NCBI RefSeq assembly: GCF_910592395.1 | Contig: NC_088321.1 | Location: forward strand, 5,890,001 to 5,954,000 | Reading direction: 5' to 3' | DNA length: 64,000 bases | From: Lineus longissimus | Taxonomy: Eukaryota > Nemertea > Pilidiophora > Heteronemertea > Lineidae | Part shown: positions 34,260 to 47,244 of the stretch, in pieces | How positions within the stretch are numbered: position 1 is the stretch's first letter | Layout: the number at the start of each line of letters is the position of its first letter | The notes under the pieces: model-generated | Databases searched by the model: none | What the model saw: the letters and a program-made list of their open reading frames with translations, nothing else | What the model was told of the DNA's origin: nothing | Program-made: the position numbers and the translations under genes

Positions 34260-35830
34260 GATATTGAGACCGACCGGTGAAAAAGTGCGCAGTCGTTGCA
34301 TCATCATGGACTCTTTGACAAGACTGGTGTTCTAGGGGCATGGATATATCATAAAGCTAGAGTTGAACCACAGTAGAGTTTTGGAAATATTTATGTTGAT
34401 AAGGTGCACATTTACTTTTGATTAACAGGGTATTCCGATCGACTGGTGGTCCAGGAAAATAGAAATGCATTTACCTGATGTACCAGCGATAGCAGTCCTA
34501 AGGTTAGTTGTCCCCCAAACAAAACATGGTATTGTCAACGGTTATGGTTAGGGTTAGTCGTATACTCGGAAAAATAGAACACAACGCCTTAATCTGCTGT
34601 TACAATAGAAAGCGGACTATGGTTCAAGGGGGACTTTGATCGCTTTCACACCGGTATATACCATGCTGTAGTGAAGGGCATGTTAAATGAATACAAATTT
34701 GCTGAAACTTATTAGGTATTTATAGTAGTTGTTCATTGGTCAACACAACAGCAATGTTTAAATTTAAATATAGTATGTAAATGTATTATACACAATTTGA
34801 AATGTTCAGATTCAATTACAAATTCCAAATAGTTAGCAAACATACCGGTAGGCCTTTAAGGTATAACATGTACTTTTTTTCTTTTTTTTTCATTAAAACG
34901 GTCTAAGGACCCATCATATCAAGACAATGCGTCTTGTCTCTAATTCTTGTTTGCCTAGTATAACCCTTGGTAGTGAAATAGGTTTCTTGCTGTTGGCAGC
35001 TGGAATGAACTTGACCATCATAAACTGCATCCTCCAAATCAGGATCTCCTCTATACCATTTGAACTATGATTGATTTGTTTCAGAGTTGTCATCTTCATA
35101 CGACAGAACCTACATGAACTAACGTAAAAAACTGAACTGCTGTGATGCTGCGTATTACGTAATATATTGTTCCAAGGAGACCAGCAAGTATCCATGTCTC
35201 TCAGTCAAACGTCAACCCCTACAGTTTATGACAAGGACAAACAGAGTGGCCAGACTAAAATGCCGTTCTGCCAGAAAACAAGTTGGTAATAGCCAATAAC
35301 TTTCTTGGATACAACACTGGCTTGATATATTATAGTGTTTGTGATGGAACAAGTCAGACCTGTCTTTGCAGGAGGTGTTGACCAAGAGGAGCTTCTGTGG
35401 TGTGCAACCAATTTGGAATCAAATGAATGTTTTTAAAGTCCAAGTTCTCAGTTGGTGTCAATATCTGGAGGGTTTTTCATGAATTTGATGACGGTGATTG
35501 TGATGTTTAGGCCCAATTCTGGCTCATCAAGTTAAAGTGGTCAAGTTGAAGTCTCTTTTGGCACCAGTAATGTTAAAATTGTCACTGGAAGCTACCATTA
35601 TGGAGCATTTTGCCTGACTGATGCATTGTATACAACAATGTGAGACATGCAACAAATGACATGTAGAATATTGCCCTTACAGCAAAATATACTCAGAGAC
35701 ATAGCGCTGGCGAAATGTATACACTTGAATACCAAGATGAAACGTTGAATAACAATAGAATAAACACTTTTATTGTTACAAACCACATTGAATTTTACAA
35801 TGCTAGTGTACAAACAAGTGATATGCATAT
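34260..35830. other. No recognised gene
   Basis: Short unrelated ORFs on the minus strand (34914-35195, 35226-35411, 35598-35879). No motif or repeat identified. Confidence 0.4.
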
Positions 35831-36128
35831 ACAAATATTTTCGAAAACAAGTCACTAATATTAAAGCGCGATATTGCACTTTTTAACCTTTGTCCCCTGG
35901 TGACCTAGTTGAGAATCAGATCAAACCGAAATTCGGTGTCAGAAGTTATAATTATGATGTAGGAGGTGTTTGTACCAAATTTCAAGTTCATAGCTTTACA
36001 GGTTAAGAAACGTGCCATAGTTACACTCAAACGGCAAATTTACGCCATTTGACATCTGTTACATTAAGATTAGGTCATTTATCAAAAACCTGTATGATAT
36101 GTGATGTATCCTTGCTAGGAGAACCTAT

Positions 36129-37149
36129 TGTGGGCATTATGGATTTTAAGGTTTAGTTCTTTATCATTATTTCCTATGGTCCCTTTAAGGCTGTGCAGCA
36201 GACAGGCCTGGGTCGTTAAGATAATCCTTTGTTTTCCAGATAGTGATAAGGCTTGTGTTGGCATTGTTTACTGGTTGGGGATTTCACACATTCGTTAATA
36301 CTGGGGGGAAGTTTGTATTGTTCTAGTGTCATGTGTCTTAGCCTATCGTGTAGTGATCTAAATTATGTAACGGGGTTATATTTTGGGCTGGGACTACTTG
36401 GGATGTTCACTCCTTTAGTATTGAATTCATTGTGTTCCTACTCCTCGGGGTAAGTATATAAACTGGGGTTTTCTGCTAGATTCTTCAGTGTGGCAAGCCT
36501 CGAGCTGTGCACTCAACCTCTCTTCAGATTCAATGTTAAGGCGCTGAACTCATCTATCGCTCTTGGAAAGTGTATGTTATAGCGCTGCCTTTCTTTGTGA
36601 GACAAACTTCTTAGAGTGTAGCGCTGCATTCAACCTCTCTTCCGAGTTTATGTTATAGCGCTGAACTCATCTATTGCTCTTGGAAAGTGTATGTTACAGA
36701 GCTGCACCAACCTCTGTTTTTTTTCTGCTTAGAATTGCATGTTTTAGCGCTGCCTTTCTGTGTGAAACAAACTTCTCTGAGAGAGAGTACACTTGTTCAC
36801 TCATCATTTAATTAGAGTCCAAGGTTGTGGACATTGAATATATTCTGAGACAATGAATATCCTGTTGAGGTTTAGTCCGAGGTTTATAGTGCGCAAGTCA
36901 CAGTTGTGACAGAAGTTTGAGGTTGTAAATATAAGAACTGAGTTGTGGGATGATTATGATGACGTAATACATGTTTGTAAATAGAAGTTTGAAGTCTGAA
37001 TTATGAATAAAGATAGTATATGGAGATCAGTTGTTTCTGGTTATAAACACTAGATAGTTAAGTGTTTCCTGCCCCGTTTTAGCAGGACCTTCATATTGGA
37101 TTAGTTTGAAAGTAGCTAGTCTTCTTACTGCTAGGATGACTTAGTCACA
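36129..37149 (+). mobile_element. Candidate solo LTR, about 1.02 kb
   Basis: Begins TGTGGGCATT and ends CTTAGTCACA (TG...CA with TGTG/CACA ends). It contains a TATA-like TATATAAA (36455-36462), a GCGCTG-rich duplicated block (36538-36712) and AATAAA (37006-37011). It exactly splits a repeat whose empty form is known from other copies. Flanks ACCTAT / ACCTTAT are a near, not perfect, duplication. No coding sequence. Confidence 0.55.
36538..36712. repeat. Direct duplication inside the LTR-like element
   Basis: GCGCTGAACTCATCTATCGC, continuing TCTTGGAAAGTGTATGTTA, recurs about 117 bp later with one or two changes; the word AGCGCTG recurs several more times between. Confidence 0.6.
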
Positions 37150-37408
37150 ACCTTATCATAACATTTTTATCAAAAACGAGTCACTTATAAGCGAGATATA
37201 ATACTTTTTGCCCCCTGGTGGTCAAGTCAAGAGTCAGATTGGACCAAAATTCAGTGTCGAAGGTCACCTGACCTGGGAGTACAAAGTTTCAAGTCCATAG
37301 CCCTAGCCATTAAGAAACGTGCACCACTCTTTTTGAAACAGGATACATACAACTACATTATTCCCCTACCGTGAGCCAAAAACCGTACAGTACACACAAC
37401 CTTTATTA

Positions 37409-37607
37409 TGGGCGGTTATTACCGCAAATAAAGACAAACCAAAGCAAAGACACTTGTGTAGCATATCAAGGACACGTAGATTGATACTCCTGTGTGCAAC
37501 ATCAAAGACATCTGGAATGCATGTTTTGTTTTTGTTTGATACAGCATACCTCTCTGGACCATACCCCACGTCAAAGATAACGATGCGAAGTCAACAGGCG
37601 GCGCCAC
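37409..37607 (-). repeat. Left arm of a large inverted-repeat pair flanking a LINE
   Basis: The reverse complement matches 40002-40160: GGCGCCGCCTGTTGACTTCG, GTGTCCTTGATATGCTACAC, GCGGTAATAACCGCCC. The right arm lacks about 40 bp present here. Alone it shows no gene. Confidence 0.8.
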
Positions 37608-37613
37608 CGTCTT

Positions 37614-39724
37614 GGGAAAAGTAATGGTCCTTCTGATTTACATATCAATAGCCGATGTGAGTTTTTAGACAACTTGGAGATTTTTTTGGAGCTGGCAATA
37701 TTATTGTATGCGGACGATATGATTCTTATGGCAGATGATCCTAACGAGTTACAAAACGCCCTGAACTTATTGCACGACTACTGTGAGGAGTGGCATCTGA
37801 TCGTAAATATTAAGAAAACCAAGGAAATGATGTTTTTTCGGGGAAAGCTAAGAGTAAATATACCGGAATTTAGATATAATGGGGGTAGGGTCGAGTTGGT
37901 AGATCATTTCACATACTTAGGCGTAACATTCTCATATAATGGAAATTTTGCGAGGGCAATAAAAGATAGATATAATAAAGGTATGAAAGCCATGTTTGGT
38001 GTACTGAGAGCGTGTAGAAAGAAGACTTTCTCTTATGGTCGAATTGAGTCTAGACATATTTGACAAAGTAGTCACACCAGTTTTGCTATATGGTAGTGAG
38101 GTGTGGGGTAACCAAAACACCGAGTTGCTGGATCGTGTACAAGTTAAATTTTGCAAATATTTGCTGCGATTACCGTTAAGAACTCTTACAGTAATGGTAA
38201 TGGGAGAACTTGGGCGATACTCTTTGAAGATTCACATAGCCGTGCGAATGTTACCTTTTTGGAACAGACTCAGAATTGGAATGAAATGGTCCAGGGACCA
38301 TGTGCTCACCTGTGTCAAAGGGGAGGCGATGGAGTCAGTGATTCTGACATTGGTAAAGCTGTATATATCATTTTATGGTCAGACCAGCAATTGTCAATGA
38401 TCCCTGTATGGTGCACATGATGTGCATTTGATGTAACACTGCAAGAAGTACCTGCCATATTTTATTCAAATTTTTCAGACGTAGGCGAGTAATCGCATAT
38501 TTTCATTGTTGACCTTTGGCCCCCTATTGGCCAAACCGTAAATCGTATGACGCCACGATTCAGTCTCTGAGTAAAGGTCACCCAAGGGTATATATGTACC
38601 AAGTTTGAGTTCAATAGCCTCAGCGGTTACAAAACGTGCTACCATTGACTAACAGCGGTGCCGTCGGCGAACTTTGACCTATCTTACCTTGAAAATTAGG
38701 TCAAATCAAAAACCCGGAGGATATGTGATGTCCCATTAGTAGAAGTACCTACCATATTTTTTTCAAATTTTTCGGACCAGTAATAAGGGAGAAAACGCAT
38801 TTCTTCATTTTTTACCTTTTGCCCCCTGGTGGCCAAACCGTGAAACATATGAGACCGCGTTTTGGTCTCTGAGTAGTGGTCACCAAGGGGTACATGTGTA
38901 CTAAGTTTCAGTTCAGTGGCTTTAGCGGTAACAAAACGTGCCACCCATGTCTAACGACGACAGACGACGACGAACGACGACGGATGCTGCGTGATGGTAA
39001 AGGCTCACAGGTGAGCCAAAAACAGATATAAATGGGCTTATATCTTTTATAACATAACTAGGGAGCATTTAGACAAGGGTTATTTGAACCAAGGCTGGTG
39101 TAAAAGTGTGAAAACTGTTCTAGACAGCTGTGGCCTCACTCAAATTTGGTATACTCCCGAGGTTTTGTCCCTACGAGAACTGAAAATTGTAGTTGAACAG
39201 ATAATGAGAGACCAGTGTGAACAACTATCAATGGAGAAACGAGGTAAATAACGATTTCAGATGTACAATTTATAGAATGTTTAAACAAAACCTGAATATG
39301 GAGCCCTATGTTAAAAAATTACCATTATATCAAACGGTCAGTATTTGTAAATTTCGTACTGGATCTATAAAATTCCCAGAAACAGTATCCAGAATGTATA
39401 GAAATGAGACTGCTGAAAATATTTGTGGTCTTTGTGACCAGGTTTGTGTAAGAGAGGAACTTCATTATTTTATTACGTGTCCGTATTTCCGTCACATGCG
39501 AGTAAGGTTGTTTCCAAACTTAAAAGAATTACCTCAGGTTTTTTATCATGAATTTTTCCATCGCATTATGACTAAATGTTCCCGGGTAAACTTAGACAAT
39601 ATTCATAGTTTTTGTAAAGAATTCATCAGCTTGGTCCACCATATGTAAATGTTAAATCATGTAACCTCTTATACCCGAAAGGGTTTTTTGGAGAGAAATA
39701 AATTATGTTATGTTATGTTATGTT
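37614..39724 (+). pseudogene. LINE 3' half (reverse transcriptase to Cys motif), interrupted
   Basis: 5' truncated. RT: LAILLYADDMILMADDPNEL with the catalytic YADD, EEWHLIVNIKKTKEM, then DHFTYLGVTFSYNG. After a frameshift near 38040: FDKVVTPVLLYGSEVWG and GELGRYSLKIHIAVRMLPFW. A Helentron-like element (38280-39022) breaks the frame. It resumes WAYIFYNITREHLDKGYL, WCKSVKTVLDSCGLTQIW, a frameshift near 39215, then the terminal C..C...H...C (CGLCDQVCVREELHYFITC, 39430-39480). It ends after AATAAA with a (TTATG)4 tail, typical of 3' target-primed LINEs. Clade not assigned (CR1/L2-like organisation). Confidence 0.8.
38280..39022 (-). mobile_element. Helentron-like element with endonuclease remnant, inserted in the LINE
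   Basis: Left: palindrome ATGGTCCAGGGACCAT (38286-38301), then GTGCTCACCTG, then about 150 bp matching the complement of the 960-1130 nuclease block. Two core units follow (GCCCCCTGGTGG 38821-38832), then GACGACGAC repeats and the perfect palindrome GGCTCACAGGTGAGCC (39002-39017). Same layout as 301-1143. Confidence 0.75.
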
Positions 39725-40001
39725 TAAAAACGACATCGACAACTTCAGGTTTTTGTTGATATAAGCGACTAGCGGGAAAATGCACATGTGTTGTTATGTC
39801 ACTATTGCATCTATTCGTAGTAGACTGTCGTGTTTTGAGATCCCCTTTCTTTTCAACATCATCAATCATACTAGTATATCATAACCATTAGAGATAAGTT
39901 AGAAAACTGTGTCAACCTCCTTCAACAAGTTGTTGGAATAATGGGGAGAGAGGTGGTGAATAACAACAACGTCAACAGGCATACGGCCGCCAGCAATCTA
40001 C

Positions 40002-40244
40002 AGTGGCGCCGCCTGTTGACTTCGCATCGTTATCTTTGACGTGGTGTATGGTCCAGATGTCTTTGATGTGGCACACATAGGAGTATCAATCTACGTGTCC
40101 TTGATATGCTACACAAGTGTCTTTGCTTTGGTTTGTCTTTATTTGCGGTAATAACCGCCCAGGAGTATCAATCTACGTGTCCTTGATATGCTACACAAGT
40201 GTCTTTGCTTTGGTTTGTCTTTATTTGCGGTAATAACCGCCCAT
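40002..40244 (+). repeat. Right arm of the inverted-repeat pair, with an 82-bp tandem duplication
   Basis: Inverse of 37409-37607. The block AGGAGTATCAATC...AATAACCGCCC is duplicated almost exactly (40079-40160 and 40161-40242). Confidence 0.85.
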
Positions 40245-40998
40245 ACTTTATCCTTCATATACATATATGCAGGTAAATTATTCACCAAACTTTGTCCGAT
40301 AGTTTAATACATAACATTCACATGTCAAAGTTCCATCTCAAAGTCTTCTCTTCAACTGGAACTTGCATGTACAGCCGATGAGTGATCGAAAAAGGTCCAG
40401 GTCAAAGTACTCTACAATTAAAATATGATCCTTTCAAGATCCACAAGTCATCCCCACCAACAGAGCAACTCAAAATACATGCACAACAATCAGGTCAGGA
40501 CTGCACATCATATTCGGACTGCACTTCAGACACATTTCCGTGAAGGTTATAAGATCCCTGGGCGGAGGCAGGGGCTAAAAATTATGCCAGGCTGGTGAAA
40601 AAAGTGGTTGAGTTGAGTATGAAACGCACTACAGACAACTTTTTAGCACATAGCTCAGTGAGAATTTTGCGTGCAACAAAATTCAAGGTTATTTGTCCAT
40701 GTGTCTTAGCCCAGTAGCTAAATCGGCACTTTGTTTACCTTCAAGTTCTAATGCAGCTATTTTAAATGGAATAACACCAAGTTCAGCTAACTTGGCATTG
40801 GTCTCTAACACTGATTGAGCAACCCCTCACCGAACGGCAGTGCACTGAAATTGACTGCATCACACTGCTTTTGACTGACACCCCCACTGCATATGACTTT
40901 TTAGGCATGCCATTTTTTCTTAATGTTAAAAAACCACTAATTTTGACTGAAAGATCACTGCAAAGCACTGCCACCTGCATATCATTATGAACGACATA

Positions 40999-41176
40999 CA
41001 GTGGAACCTCCCTTAGCAGACACCTCTCTATTAAGGACAACCTCTCTATTAAGGACACTAGGTTTGGTCCCAAATTGGCTGTTTCCATTCCATTTGACCT
41101 CTCTAATCAGGACACCTCTCTATTAAGGACAGCACTTGTCAGTCCTGAGGGTGTCCTTAATAGAGAGGTTCTACTG
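40999..41176. mobile_element. Tigger/pogo-like MITE with TA duplication
   Basis: CAGTGGAACCTCCCTTA at the left and AATAGAGAGGTTCTACTG at the right, flanked by TA on both sides. Interior of repeated CTCTATTAAGGACA words. Confidence 0.8.
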
Positions 41177-42960
41177 TATTTCAAAAACACTGCCTATGAC
41201 TGAAAGACCACTGATTTCCACTTCTCCAACTCTGATCGAAACCCGTGGCATTTTCAAAATGACTGAAAACCACTGCTTTATGACTGGTGAGATTAAGATT
41301 TGATGGCAGTGTAAAGCAGTGGTAATTGCAGTCAAAGTCAGGCTGTAGGTGCTGTAATGTATGCATGCACTGCAAGATATCTGCATGGGAGCTGCAGTCA
41401 ACAGCTGATGTTCTGGGCATCAATATATACACATCAATCAGTCTGTTAGACCATTATTCTAGAGGCCGCGTGCAGTAACTTTATTTGGATGTCAATTTGA
41501 TCTTCAATCCCTGACATCACTGAAAGTAGCTAAGTGCCATGTGTGGTTTCAATTGTCTAGTAACCCCATCTGACCACTGTCATTATTGCTTCAGTGACAA
41601 AGTTTGCAATGACGTAGGTCAAGGACGTAAATTAGTCATTTAAAATGGTGTTTTTTTACTGTGACACATCATCATGCAATGGCGATGTCCTCTATTTGTG
41701 CACGACTTGTAGATGACGTCATCACTGCCATATTAGATGCAAACACATCATCTAAAATAGGACAGCAAAAGTAACAGTTGGCTAGAAATTTTTGCTTTTT
41801 CGCACAATTTCTTTGGTTGCCATCAGCACCAGCACAGTGGGGGGGGGGGTGGCGTCCCCCAAACCTCTCTCGGCATCCGTGCCTGCATGCCATTGAATAA
41901 ATTATTCATATTAACAATGAAAATGACTGCTCCCTCCTGGAGGTTTTGGAAATGGCAGTCAAAATCAGTGGTGTTTCAGTGTGGATTCAGTGTGCTGTGA
42001 AACATTTAAATTAACACCGAACCCCACTGCCAGCCCTGTGCATGATGCATAGTGGGGAGTCATTTTCAGTGTCAAAAACAGTGGAAATCAGTCAGCCAAA
42101 ATATTTAAATGAGCACTGCTTTTGACTGCCCTACCACTGATTTTGACTATCTTACCACTGCTTGAGACTCCCTGACCTCTCTTTTTGATTGCTGTACAAC
42201 TGTATGTTTGGTAACGCGTGACTGAAAAACACTCCCTTATGACTGCTTTCCACTGATTTCAACACTGCCATATAAATGTAAGGTAATTCTATGGTGGACC
42301 TTTCAGAAAAGCCCAATTCAATTTCCCTAAAGATGACTTCCTCTACCACACAACTTTTAGCCTATTCCAGGGCAGGTTTAGACACAAGTCTAATCCCAAT
42401 CTCAATAATGAACACTTCTTTGTGTTATTGCTCTTGGGAAATCCACTGATATAGCAGTAAGACAATACCTACTTATTTGTGGACCATTAAGTCAGGTAAG
42501 GGCATGGTCAAAATTGTTCCAGGAAACAAAGTCTCACTCATTATCTTTTTGTTCTACAAATTTCATGTTCATGCATAACTATTTAGTTGGCTTTACATAT
42601 ATACATTTCTTTCTATTGGTAGAGGCGTGTTATCATCTTGACTTTTGTCATAGCCAGAGCAGGCCTGGACCTACCGCTGGATTATTTGTATGTGTAGTAT
42701 TTAGCTTACCTAAGTTAAGTTTGGGAAGCTAACATGATTGCCAAATTAGCTTGATTAATGTTATGCAATCAGTAATTAGTAGTTTTCATGTTAAATCAAA
42801 TGCTGTATATCCGACATTCAGGACTGGCACTCCAACCGGGGAAGACCTATACCAGAATTGGATCCCAGTTTTGTGATTTGTGAATGTATTAACACCTGGA
42901 CTTGAAAATATATCATTTAGAAGGGAGTTCCATCTTCAAGTCTTTACTGAACATTATTAA

Positions 42961-43492
<532 letters not shown>

Positions 43493-43979
43493 TTAAGCTA
43501 GTCCACCCTGAATTTCAAACATATTAGTAACACTGCAACCTGACAGAATCCTGACTGACATCACACTGCTTTTCGGTGAGGGATTGCACCTAGCCAGATA
43601 ATATACCTCATCTATACCTCAAACAATTTGTTAAGAAGAATTTACAAAAGTGATTCTTCTGAAAATGGAATTGCTATGACACCAAGGTATTTTAAAACGC
43701 AAAATGCCTTCAAAACCTCAAATTATTGTACAATGTCCAGTGATAGACCATGTGTGAGCTAAGTATAGACTATTTGCTTATGAGAGCTACATATGGACTT
43801 GATTCGCAGCTTGATATAAATGATAGAAAACTATTAAAACATTTGACATTAACTAAATAGCTAGACTCTACATGTATTAGTGATAAACAGTGTACATGTA
43901 CAGGACCAATAAACTTTGTTCCACAGCAGTGAACACATCAAATGCTAAAAAAATTATGAAGAGAATAGCCTAACATGAC

Positions 43980-44580
43980 AATGAAGCGGCCAGGGCCGTT
44001 GTGCTCACCTGTAGACATACACTATTTTCTCACCTTGAAAAGTAGGCTTAGGTGGGTTAGGGCTAGATCAAATTGCTTTTGAGTTATAGCACTTGGATCC
44101 GTTTTGGGTGGCCATATCTGAAGCTGGAACAGGCTGAAATTGTGCCCCGGAGAAGGTCTTCTCCGGGGCACAAAATGTTCCAGGTTTTGAAGTTGCTATG
44201 TAAAACAATGACAAAACGTGCCACATTTTTTGTTTTTTTCCAACTTTGACCTCGGTGACCTTGAAAAGTAGGTCAAATCAAAAACCTGTATTATATGTGA
44301 TGCACCATCACCAGATGAACCCACGATAAAAGTTTCGTCATACTAGCTAGCAGCGTTCAGGAGTTATGGCCAAAAGGTTTTCACAAAGCGCCCCCTATAT
44401 GCCAGAACAATAATAAAATCGCGCCGAATTTAGGTATACAAGTTACTGTTGCCCCAAGAGACCCCACACACTAAGTTTAAAGTTTCAAGGTCCAGTGGTT
44501 TAAGAAACGTGCCACCATTGTTTAACGGACGACGCGCTATCACTATAGCTCCCCTGTCCTTAAGACAGGTGAGCCGAAAA
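43980..44580 (-). mobile_element. Helentron-like family 1 copy with internal perfect hairpin
   Basis: Left AATGAAGCGGCCAGGGCCGT, then TGTGCTCACCTG; right CCTGTCCTTAAGACAGGTGA then GCCGAAAA. It contains one core unit (GACCTCGGTGACCTTGAAAA) and a perfect 14-bp stem with a GGTC loop at 44141-44172. Confidence 0.75.
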
Positions 44581-44956
44581 CCAAATACTAGACTAAACTC
44601 AACATTCGCTACACGTACCCGTAATTAACGAAGAGAACCAATGGCAGATAAGATGTACAGGTAGGGATAAAAGTGAATTAACAAAATAGACATTTGCTAT
44701 TATAAAGAAAATGGCTTCATTCAAGACTTTTGAGAAGTTATTGAGACAAAGAGAGCAAAATTATAGATATTAAGTATAAACAATAGCTATGCCTACATTG
44801 TACTTTAAAGTATAACAGGGTCATGAAAGCACAATTTTTCTTCAAGACCTAAACCCGCATTCATCCCCAAGGCTACCACAATTACCTGAGAAAGAGCATC
44901 AAACTAACCGGATTCACATTAGCAAAATATACTGATTAAGTGGACAATGCATATTG

Positions 44957-45484
44957 GTTAAGAAACGTGCTATAGTATATAGCCAAATCTACATTTCATG
45001 CCATTTAAAGAGATCCAGTCGTGGCACAAGTCTTTATTTAGACTACAGCTGAATGTGGTAAAAATATCTAAATTGGTGATTGCTTCTCATGCAGCTTATT
45101 GGCTAAATAATCACCTACCGATGGGGAACTCGAAACTGCTAACATTTATCAATGGAAGCTTATTCTCGCCTTAAGTTTCAACCGGGCCGTTTAAAACTCC
45201 TGTTTTTTATAAGAGTTTTGCTGTAGGTTACCTTTAACCTCTGTGACCTTGAAAAGTAGGTCAAATAAAAAACCCATGTGACACATACCTTATGGAGGTT
45301 AGATGTACCCATGGTATCGAATTGGTGGCAGGTAATCACATTTCTACATTTTTTCTGAATTTAGCCACCTGTTGGCAAATTGATGAATGAAATGGAACCA
45401 AACTCTCGGCTGTAAGATGACCTGACAATGTACTCATAGGGTGTGTACAAAATGTGGGATCAATGGTCACTGCAGTTAAGAAAA
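44957..45484 (-). mobile_element. Helentron-like family 1 fragment split by a TTAA MITE
   Basis: GGTTAAGAAACGTGCTATAG...CATGCCATTTAA is core sequence. After the MITE it continues CCTCTGTGACCTTGAAAAGT and runs to GTCACTGCAGTTAAGAAA near 45482. Confidence 0.65.
45009..45233 (+). mobile_element. CTTAAAG-type MITE, copy 3, flanked by TTAA
   Basis: TTAA (45005-45008), AGAGATCCAGTCGTGGCA..., GGGGAACTCGAAACTGCTAA, ...GTAGGTTACCT, TTAA (45234-45237). Its insertion in a Helentron-like core, whose empty form is known, confirms the TTAA target. Confidence 0.75.
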
Positions 45485-45509
45485 CTCTCGTCATTCTCGG
45501 GTACATACC

Positions 45510-45947
45510 TTAAAAAAACTCGATGTACATGGTGTCAGGCACCTGCAGTTGAAATAACGCGGCAAGAGAGTCTTTACAAATGGAAGGGGAAAAGTATCCT
45601 ATCAAGACTACAGCATGAGAAATATTTCTGCCTAAAAGGAACATTTTATCTCTCCCACACCATTCATGGTTCATAATGGGAACCTTTTCATTTCTCCTTA
45701 TGAAAAACTCAAAAAAAACTTTCCGAAAAAAAATTGTAAACATCTCTCTGGTGACACCATCTAGATCTTCAGCCACCTCCTCTCCCACTATCACCACTAC
45801 AATACGATGAAAAACCAAGTCCCTATCCTTCCTGTGATAGTCCATAAGACTTAGAATTGAATCCCTGCGGACAAAGATCCTTCTCTCTTGTCCAGCTCCC
45901 ATTAAAATCTTGAGCTCCATTGATCATTTTCGGAGTTGCAGCTAAAT
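45510..45947 (-). CDS. HECT-like N-lobe exon
   Basis: The frame 45920-45540 reads VRRDSILSLMDYHRKD, IVVVIVGEEVAEDLDGVTRE, MFTIFFRKVFFEFF, KVPIMNHE and LLGRNISHAVVLIGYFSPSI. The strand-loop (V)GE.(A/G).D..GV.RE with a following F..F and a GR..(G/S)HA helix is the HECT N-lobe pattern, here in the divergent form of G2E3-like proteins. The acceptor is CTCTTTCAG at about 45948; a putative donor CAG|GTGCCT is near 45540. The first 27 bases are out of frame with the rest. Confidence 0.6.
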
Positions 45948-47143
45948 CTGAAAGAGCGAAAAAAAAGATTTTGAATCACACGAGATAAAACATTGGGTGG
46001 GATGAATAAGCCAGAAAATGCTTTTACTCCAAAAGTGCAAAATGGCTAAGCAAAAGTATCAAGAAGTTGATCTGCCTATTCCAGGAAAGTAATCCAGACA
46101 TGGGGATCACAAATTGGGAAATCCAGAATATCCAATATTTGCACATTTAAAGAGGGGAATTCATGACACTGCGCCAGACTAAATTAGTTGTGTCGTCACA
46201 TTAATCCTTTTGTTTCGCAATAGCAACATCAGTCATGACACTTCAAAGAAAACTGACAACTGGTTTGCCTCAAGAGCCCAAAGCGATGCGGACATAACAT
46301 TGTGAATGGACTATAATCTATATTAGTAGGGATTCTTCTCCCCAGAAAATTATCCGGCACACTCTCGTCACGGGTGGACGTGGTGTATGCACGTACATAA
46401 TGGAATGCACTGCAAATGGTAGCTAGATTCAACCTTGTCCGCGAACTGAACATACAGTCTGGGTTCCAGGGTGATGTCCCGTATGAAAATACACAGAGGT
46501 ATGCATGTGAAACCTCACTGAACTCGCCGGTTACAGCAATACCAATAAAGGAAATTATTCTGAAAGTGTCCTTCCCCTTGCTTCCGATTGTCTCGTATTG
46601 TAATATTTCTGCGCCTAGGATTGAAATTCAATCAGCCCTTATTTTGATACCGCTGTTTGATCAGTTGTTTCGCCACAAATCAAAGCTGAAAATCATAGCC
46701 TGGTACTGCTGGCCACCGTCAGATGGCAGGGTGTTGATACCCCAGGAATTCCTTGATCAACATCGTCCCCGGTGGAAGATGCGTATGGAAATACACTGAA
46801 CAATACATGTAAAGAATTGAACGGCACGAGGATACCGCGTGTGTTTCATACACAGCATTCACGTCGTTCATATCATTCTTCTTCGCTATCTTCCAAGTTT
46901 CATGCAAATTTCTCGCGTTCCTAATAATGGCCCCCCCCCCCCCCATCAAAGCCGGAGACTCCAGAGTCTGGCAAGACTCAACTGACAATTCTAGTTATTG
47001 TTTTTTGTAGATGATAAACACAAAACCAACCCGTGTGTTTTAATATTAATCAGATCACATGCTCCTGATGGTTTTTGGCCTAGAAAACCACTCAACTTGT
47101 GATGTGAATGGATCCCAAAAACAAGAAGGACCAGAGAACATAC

Positions 47144-47244
47144 CAGTCATTGCCACACCTGGCATGTTTCTCATTCTCGGTTGGTTCATGTACACTATCA
47201 GCTGCCACCTCTTCTTCATCAGAGCAGTCATCTTCTTCCACATC
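47144..47244 (-). CDS. Acidic exon of the UBX/HECT-like gene
   Basis: Acceptor TTTTTAG, donor CTG|GTATGT. Encodes DVEEDDCSDEEEVAADSVHE then PTENEKHA, an acidic linker between the UBX-like and HECT-like parts. Starts in phase with the preceding exon. Confidence 0.5.

Larger units (their letters stand above)
35836..37383 (-). mobile_element. Helentron-like family 1 copy interrupted by an LTR-like insertion
   Basis: Core sequence 35836-36128 stops at GGAGAACCTAT and resumes at 37150 with ACCTTATCATAACATTTTTA; uninterrupted copies read GGAGAACCTACCATAAAATT there. It ends CTACCGTGAGCCAAAAA at 37383. The palindrome end is missing. Confidence 0.7.

Noticed and set aside
37366-37607. Minus-strand ORF in the inverted-repeat arm
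   Set aside because: Its counterpart in the other arm is broken by an indel, and no motif is recognisable.
40160-40242. CRISPR-like repeats
   Set aside because: Only two adjacent copies without spacers, in a eukaryotic context.
42152-42420. Missing HECT C-lobe exon on the minus strand
   Set aside because: The frame has no conserved TC or LP.Y motif and lies inside the CACTG-rich transposon.
46416-46799. 127-codon plus-strand ORF
   Set aside because: Lies in an intron of the minus-strand gene model, with no recognisable domain.
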